Shown here: positions 7,175 through 10,303 of the stretch, in pieces | How the letters are laid out: the number at the start of each line of letters is the position of its first letter | How positions within the stretch are numbered: position 1 is the stretch's first letter | DNA from: Chloroflexota bacterium | GTDB taxonomy: Bacteria > Chloroflexota > Anaerolineae > Caldilineales > Caldilineaceae | Direction of reading: 5' to 3' | Length of the DNA stretch: 10,303 nt | Assembly: GCA_003451595.1 (NCBI GenBank) | Contig: DMDA01000130.1 | Span: 31,454-41,756 of the forward strand | The notes under the pieces: model-generated | What the model saw: only the letters and a program-made list of their open reading frames with translations | Told to the model about the DNA's origin: nothing | Database searches by the model: none | Made by a program: the position numbers and the translations under genes

Positions 7175-8329
7175 TCACCGCGCCACGCGACCCCAGGCAT
7201 CCAGTGCGCGCAGGGCGGCGAGCGTCAAAACGCCCTGCCATTCGCGTTCGGCGCGCACCCAGGCAGACGGGTCGAGCGAGCGCCATGACCAGGTCGGCGA
7301 CCAGGCGCCATCAGGCCGCTGTGTATCGATCAGATAGTCAAGATTAGCCTGAATTGCTTCGGCAAAGAGCGGGGCATAGGGTGCAGCGGGCGTCGGCGCC
7401 ACTTCGAGCGGACGCAATCCATAATCACCCCAGCGGTCCGGCGTGGCGGCGACTGCGGTTGTCAGCGCCTGACGCAGCCGTGCATCCAGGCGCGCCCGCC
7501 ACGCCGCCGGCATCTGCGGCGTGGCAGCCAATCTCAGCACGCAGAGCAAATCATTGCCAACGAGTGGGACAACAGCTTGCTCGATCTGTTCCACCACGCG
7601 GGCGGTGACATGCTCCAGCCAGGGGATGCGAGAAGGGTCAGCATAGCGCCAAAATATGCCCAACACCTCGGCGCGCGGGTTGAGCGCAAAGTGCCCAAAG
7701 CGCGCCTCCAGTCCATCCGCCGCCCACCAGAACGCACGCGGCGCAGCCTCTGCCTCTGGCGGTATGATCGGCCAGCGCTGTGTCGTCGAGTCGTAGGAGG
7801 CCAGCAGATACGCCAACCCACCTTGGACAAGTGGGTGCTCGGCGGGGGCGTCCACCTCCTCCAGCACCTGGAAGGCAACGCTGGTCGCCAGCACGGACGA
7901 CGCCGAGGTGCGCAGGTCTGGTTCCAGCGCCTTGCCGAAACCGCCGTCGTCATTACGGAAGGTCGCCAGGGCAGCCAGCACCGCTCCCGCCTTGCCACCC
8001 TCGAAATGATAACGGTAGCGCACTGCTTCCAACGGGCGCGCATGATGGAGCAGATAATGGCGGGCGGCGCGCCATTGCGGCGGCGCCAACTTGTTCATCG
8101 TGGTCGGCCCCAGATAGGTAAAGCGCGGTGTATGAACGCCGTCACGTGTGACCACCTCCAGAAACATCGCCGCCGGGCGCACCATCAACTGGTAGCTGCC
8201 ATAGAGTGGTCGATAGACAACCAGCGCCTCCTCGCTTTCGCTATGGACGGCCACGCCGATCACTTCGTACTCACGGCCTTTAAAGTGACGATAGCGTCCC
8301 GGCGGTAGGCGCCTAGCGATTGCGACCAT
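7175..8329 (-). CDS. DUF1653 fused to a prenyltransferase/squalene-cyclase-like alpha-barrel domain
   Basis: This single uninterrupted 384-residue reading frame has two parts. Residues about 8-71 are a complete DUF1653 domain (G-R-Y-R-H-F-K-G, Y-E-V-I-G-V-A-V-H-S, V-V-Y-R-P-L-Y-G, V-R-P-A-A-M-F, P-R-F). Residues 78-384 resemble the helical repeats of prenyltransferase/terpenoid-cyclase folds (Y-H-F-E-G-G 107-112, D-D-G-G-F-G-K-A-L-E-P-D 127-138, and a QW-like Q-R-P-D-G-A-W at 337-343). No DXDD cyclase motif is seen, so catalysis is doubtful. The ATG at 8329 lies inside the end of the HMG-CoA reductase gene (17-nt overlap) with only a weak GAGA upstream. The frame extends back to 8497, but that part is a shadow of the reductase. 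An internal ATG at 8098 could start the second domain alone. Confidence 0.72.
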   Translation of the reverse strand: MVAIARRLPPGRYRHFKGREYEVIGVAVHSESEEALVVYRPLYGSYQLMVRPAAMFLEVVTRDGVHTPRFTYLGPTTMNKLAPPQWRAARHYLLHHARPLEAVRYRYHFEGGKAGAVLAALATFRNDDGGFGKALEPDLRTSASSVLATSVAFQVLEEVDAPAEHPLVQGGLAYLLASYDSTTQRWPIIPPEAEAAPRAFWWAADGLEARFGHFALNPRAEVLGIFWRYADPSRIPWLEHVTARVVEQIEQAVVPLVGNDLLCVLRLAATPQMPAAWRARLDARLRQALTTAVAATPDRWGDYGLRPLEVAPTPAAPYAPLFAEAIQANLDYLIDTQRPDGAWSPTWSWRSLDPSAWVRAEREWQGVLTLAALRALDAWGRVAR

Positions 8330-9857
8330 ATTTCTCGTGGCTGGAAACCCAATCCGACGATGAAATGGCCGACGCCAGCGAAATTTCGCCGGCCAGCACG
8401 ACGCCAGCGATGATCTCCGCCAGACGGTTAACCTTGCCGCGCCCCCAGCAGCCAAGCAGTTCCAGACACTCTCGCTGTGTCGCCAGCCCGGTGCCACCGC
8501 CGTAGGTCGCCACGATCAACGACGGGATCGTGATGGAGATGTAGAGATCATTCTCTGGCGTCATCTCCGTATAAATGATGCCAGCGGAGGATTCAGCGAC
8601 GTTGGCGACATCTTGCCCGGTGGCAATAAACATGGCGGTGATGCCGTTGGCCGAGTGTGCGCCGTTGTTGTTGGCGCCGGAGAGGATGGCGCCGACGTTG
8701 GAGACATTGTTGTGGTAAAAGAGGCTTTCCGGCTCGACGCGCATGTGTTCGATCAACACGCTGCGTTTGATGACCGCTTCAGCCACCACACGCTTGCCGC
8801 GTGTGTGCATAATGTTGACCTGCGACGCCTTCTTGTCGGTCGCCAGATTGGACTCCAGATAGAAGTGGCGAATGCCGGGATAGGTGTCGAGAATCCACGA
8901 ACAGGCGGCGAAGGTGGCGCGGCCCACCATGTTCTGCCCGGCGGCGTCGCCGGTCGAGTAGTTGAAGCGCAGATAGGCGAACTTGCTGGCAAGATAGGGG
9001 TCGATGTACTGAAGTTTGGCGACGCTGGAGGTCGCCTCTGCTTCCTCAGCAATTTTGGGTAGATTGGCCTGCACCCATTTCACGAAATCACGCGCGTCGG
9101 CGGCGCTGTCGAAGACGAAGACCGGTGCGCGCTGCATGGCGTCGCCGATCACGGTGCAGCGGACGCCGCCCGACAGGTTGAGCACCTTCATGCCACGATT
9201 ATACGAAGCCACCAGCGTGCCTTCGGTCGTCGCCATCGGTACGATGAATTCGCCTTGCGCATGCTCGCCATGGATCGAGAGCGGACCGGCAAAGCCGATC
9301 GGGATTTGCGCCACGCCGGTGAAATTCTCGATGTTGCCTTTCAGGATATGCGGGTCAAAGGAAAAATGATTGATGTGTTGCAATTTGACGCCAGTGTATT
9401 CTTCGATGAATTGCTGACGCGCCTTGATGGCAGCCTCACCATAGTCATCGGTGGCGTCGCGCGGAATATGGACGCGTCGTTCCTCTTCTTTGGAGATCGA
9501 GCCATCCACCTTGAGCGTCAGGACGCCGAAGGGAGCGGCTTCGAACTTGACTTCGATCTTGTGCTTGCCCAAGTCCAGCGGGGGAATCTTGCAAACAATG
9601 TCGAGCGTGCGGCGTAAAGGGAAGTCGATGGGGGCGGCGGCGAGCTGGTCAGGCGTCAGCACCGTGCCATTATCGAGCACGATTGTGAGGGCGTCGTGCG
9701 GCACTACTGTGTCATCAAACTTGACTTGATGGAGACCGGAAATCGTGGCGTCGCTCAGGCGGTTCTTGAGCGAAAACTTCACGCCATCGGGTGTGTTTTT
9801 TAGGCTGCCAAAGGTGTACAGCTGCTTTAAAATCATGCTGGGAATCGGAAAGGCCAT
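8313..9857 (-). CDS. Hydroxymethylglutaryl-CoA reductase with unusual N-terminal domain
   Basis: This 514-residue soluble HMG-CoA reductase reduces HMG-CoA to mevalonate, the committed step of the mevalonate route to isoprenoids. Catalytic residues are in class I-like motifs: E-N-F-T-G-V-A-Q-I-P (177-186), A-T-T-E-G (209-213, Glu212), G-D-A-A-G-Q-N-M (303-310, nucleotide binding), T-D-K-K (340-343, Lys342), G-Q-D (414-416, Asp416) and S-S-H-E-K-Y-G-R-N (505-513, His507). The last motif differs from the usual SHMxHNRS end. Residues about 8-125 form a strand-rich domain (G-S-L-K-N-T-P-D-G-V near its start) in place of the membrane or N-domain segments of class I enzymes. ATG 9857 has GGAGG 8 nt upstream. 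An in-frame ATG at 9932 lies upstream of the likely transcription start. Its end overlaps the next gene by 17 nt. Confidence 0.93.
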   Translation of the reverse strand: MAFPIPSMILKQLYTFGSLKNTPDGVKFSLKNRLSDATISGLHQVKFDDTVVPHDALTIVLDNGTVLTPDQLAAAPIDFPLRRTLDIVCKIPPLDLGKHKIEVKFEAAPFGVLTLKVDGSISKEEERRVHIPRDATDDYGEAAIKARQQFIEEYTGVKLQHINHFSFDPHILKGNIENFTGVAQIPIGFAGPLSIHGEHAQGEFIVPMATTEGTLVASYNRGMKVLNLSGGVRCTVIGDAMQRAPVFVFDSAADARDFVKWVQANLPKIAEEAEATSSVAKLQYIDPYLASKFAYLRFNYSTGDAAGQNMVGRATFAACSWILDTYPGIRHFYLESNLATDKKASQVNIMHTRGKRVVAEAVIKRSVLIEHMRVEPESLFYHNNVSNVGAILSGANNNGAHSANGITAMFIATGQDVANVAESSAGIIYTEMTPENDLYISITIPSLIVATYGGGTGLATQRECLELLGCWGRGKVNRLAEIIAGVVLAGEISLASAISSSDWVSSHEKYGRNR

Positions 9858-9865
9858 CGTCGGTT

Positions 9866-9870
9866 CCTCC
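9866..9870 (-). promoter_or_regulatory. Ribosome-binding site deciding the HMG-CoA reductase start
   Basis: GGAGG on the - strand lies 8 nt before ATG 9857. This favours that start over the in-frame ATG at 9932, which would lie upstream of the predicted transcription start. Confidence 0.8.
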
Positions 9871-9912
9871 GTGAGTTGGCTGGGGCGAGTAGGTTGGCGA
9901 ATTGCTGGGCGG

Positions 9913-9939
9913 ATTATACCATATTGGCACATGACGCAA
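9913..9939 (-). promoter_or_regulatory. Extended -10 promoter of HMG-CoA reductase
   Basis: The - strand reads TGGTATAAT (9921-9913), a perfect -10 box with the TGn extension. A partial -35 TTGCGT at 9934-9939 is 15 nt away, so the extended -10 probably carries most of the recognition. The predicted start near 9906 gives a leader of about 48 nt containing the GGAGG site. Confidence 0.65.
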
Positions 9940-9952
9940 CGTGCAGGATAAT
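9924..9952 (+). promoter_or_regulatory. Promoter of the DUF488 gene
   Basis: TTGGCA (9924-9929) and GATAAT (9947-9952) each match the sigma-70 consensus at five of six positions, with the ideal 17-nt spacer. Transcription would start near 9959, leaving a leader of about 20 nt with a GGAAGG site before the ATG. Its -35 box lies inside the spacer of the opposing reductase promoter. Confidence 0.62.
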
Positions 9953-9979
9953 GGACGCAATGAATGGAAGGCGCCAGAC

Positions 9980-10303
9980 ATGACGACTGAAAGTGCTCCG
10001 CCCATCTACACCATCGGCTACGGCGACCGTGACTTGGATCGCTTCATTGCCGTGCTGGAAGCCAACGCGATCGCCTATTTGCTCGATGTGCGCTCGGCGC
10101 CCTACTCGCGCTTCAAGCCGGAATTCTCCAAAGAAGCGCTGGCAAAGGCGTTGGCGGAACATGGCATCCGCTATGTCTACCTCGGCGACAAGCTCGGCGG
10201 CCGCCCCGACGACCCGACCTGCTACGTCGATGGCCGCGTCGATTACGACAAAGTGCGCGAACGCTCCTTCTTTCAGGCCGGCGTCGAGCGCATCGAGACT
10301 GCC
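9980..10303 (+). CDS. DUF488 family protein (3' end outside window)
   Basis: The first 108 codons of a DUF488-family gene run off the window without a stop. Recognisable segments are Y-T-I-G-Y-G (10-15), L-L-D-V-R-S-A-P-Y-S-R-F-K (34-46), F-S-K-E-A-L (49-54), and Y-V-Y-L-G-D-K-L-G-G-R-P (67-78). DUF488 proteins are small cytoplasmic proteins of unknown function with a conserved DVR segment. The start ATG has GGAAGG 8 nt upstream (9966-9971) and a good promoter. Other nearby ATGs (9951, 9960, 9964) are out of frame. The gene is divergent from HMG-CoA reductase, separated by 122 nt. Confidence 0.87.
   Translation, partial: MTTESAPPIYTIGYGDRDLDRFIAVLEANAIAYLLDVRSAPYSRFKPEFSKEALAKALAEHGIRYVYLGDKLGGRPDDPTCYVDGRVDYDKVRERSFFQAGVERIETA

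Noticed and set aside
7175..8098. Functional squalene/terpene cyclase
   Set aside because: Only the DGGFG and QW-like repeat style is present. No DXDD or aspartate-rich catalytic motif is seen, so an enzymatic cyclase call is not supported.
8330..8497. Open frame extending the DUF1653 fusion upstream by 56 codons
   Set aside because: It lies wholly inside the conserved C-terminal coding part of HMG-CoA reductase and shows no domain-like sequence (Trp/Arg-rich shadow). The DUF1653 domain starts just after ATG 8329.

Overview
The window is GC-rich, gene-dense bacterial DNA carrying ordinary housekeeping and accessory genes. No phage, transposon, CRISPR or RNA gene is visible. A class I-like HMG-CoA reductase (mevalonate pathway), a tandem-PspC membrane protein, an XdhC protein, an AGXT2-like aminotransferase and short dispersed intergenic repeats together suggest a Chloroflexota bacterium (Anaerolineae/Caldilineae-like). 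That placement is inference from gene content and style, not from a marker gene.

Left part (1-1723). The 3' end of a c-type cytochrome gene on the + strand (to 295) runs convergently into a small YtxH-like membrane protein on the - strand (457-693). An imperfect inverted repeat built of GCAGAGA-like units lies between them. Upstream of the small gene, on the same strand, is a two-PspC-domain envelope protein (842-1723) followed by a strong hairpin terminator (763-796). A consensus -10 box for the small gene lies just past that terminator.

Middle (1879-3680, + strand). A DUF2071/YqjF-family gene overlaps a UV-damage endonuclease gene (uvsE) by ATGA, so the two are probably translationally coupled. 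The UvsE keeps all metal-site residues but differs at positions used for lesion probing.

Right part (3720-9857, - strand). Five genes run in one direction: HMG-CoA reductase, a fusion of DUF1653 to a terpenoid-cyclase-like alpha-barrel domain, XdhC, a class III aminotransferase and a YfcE-like metallophosphoesterase. Junctions are a 17-nt overlap, then gaps of 120, 15 and 38 nt. The 120-nt gap may split the run into an isoprenoid-related pair and an XdhC-aminotransferase-phosphoesterase trio. The reductase has a good extended -10 promoter that physically overlaps the promoter of a divergent DUF488 gene (9980 to beyond the window end).

The most notable observations are the DUF1653/alpha-barrel fusion next to HMG-CoA reductase, the uncharacterised ~125-residue N-terminal domain of that reductase, and the altered probing residues of UvsE. 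I do not see a clearly new defence or mobile system here.
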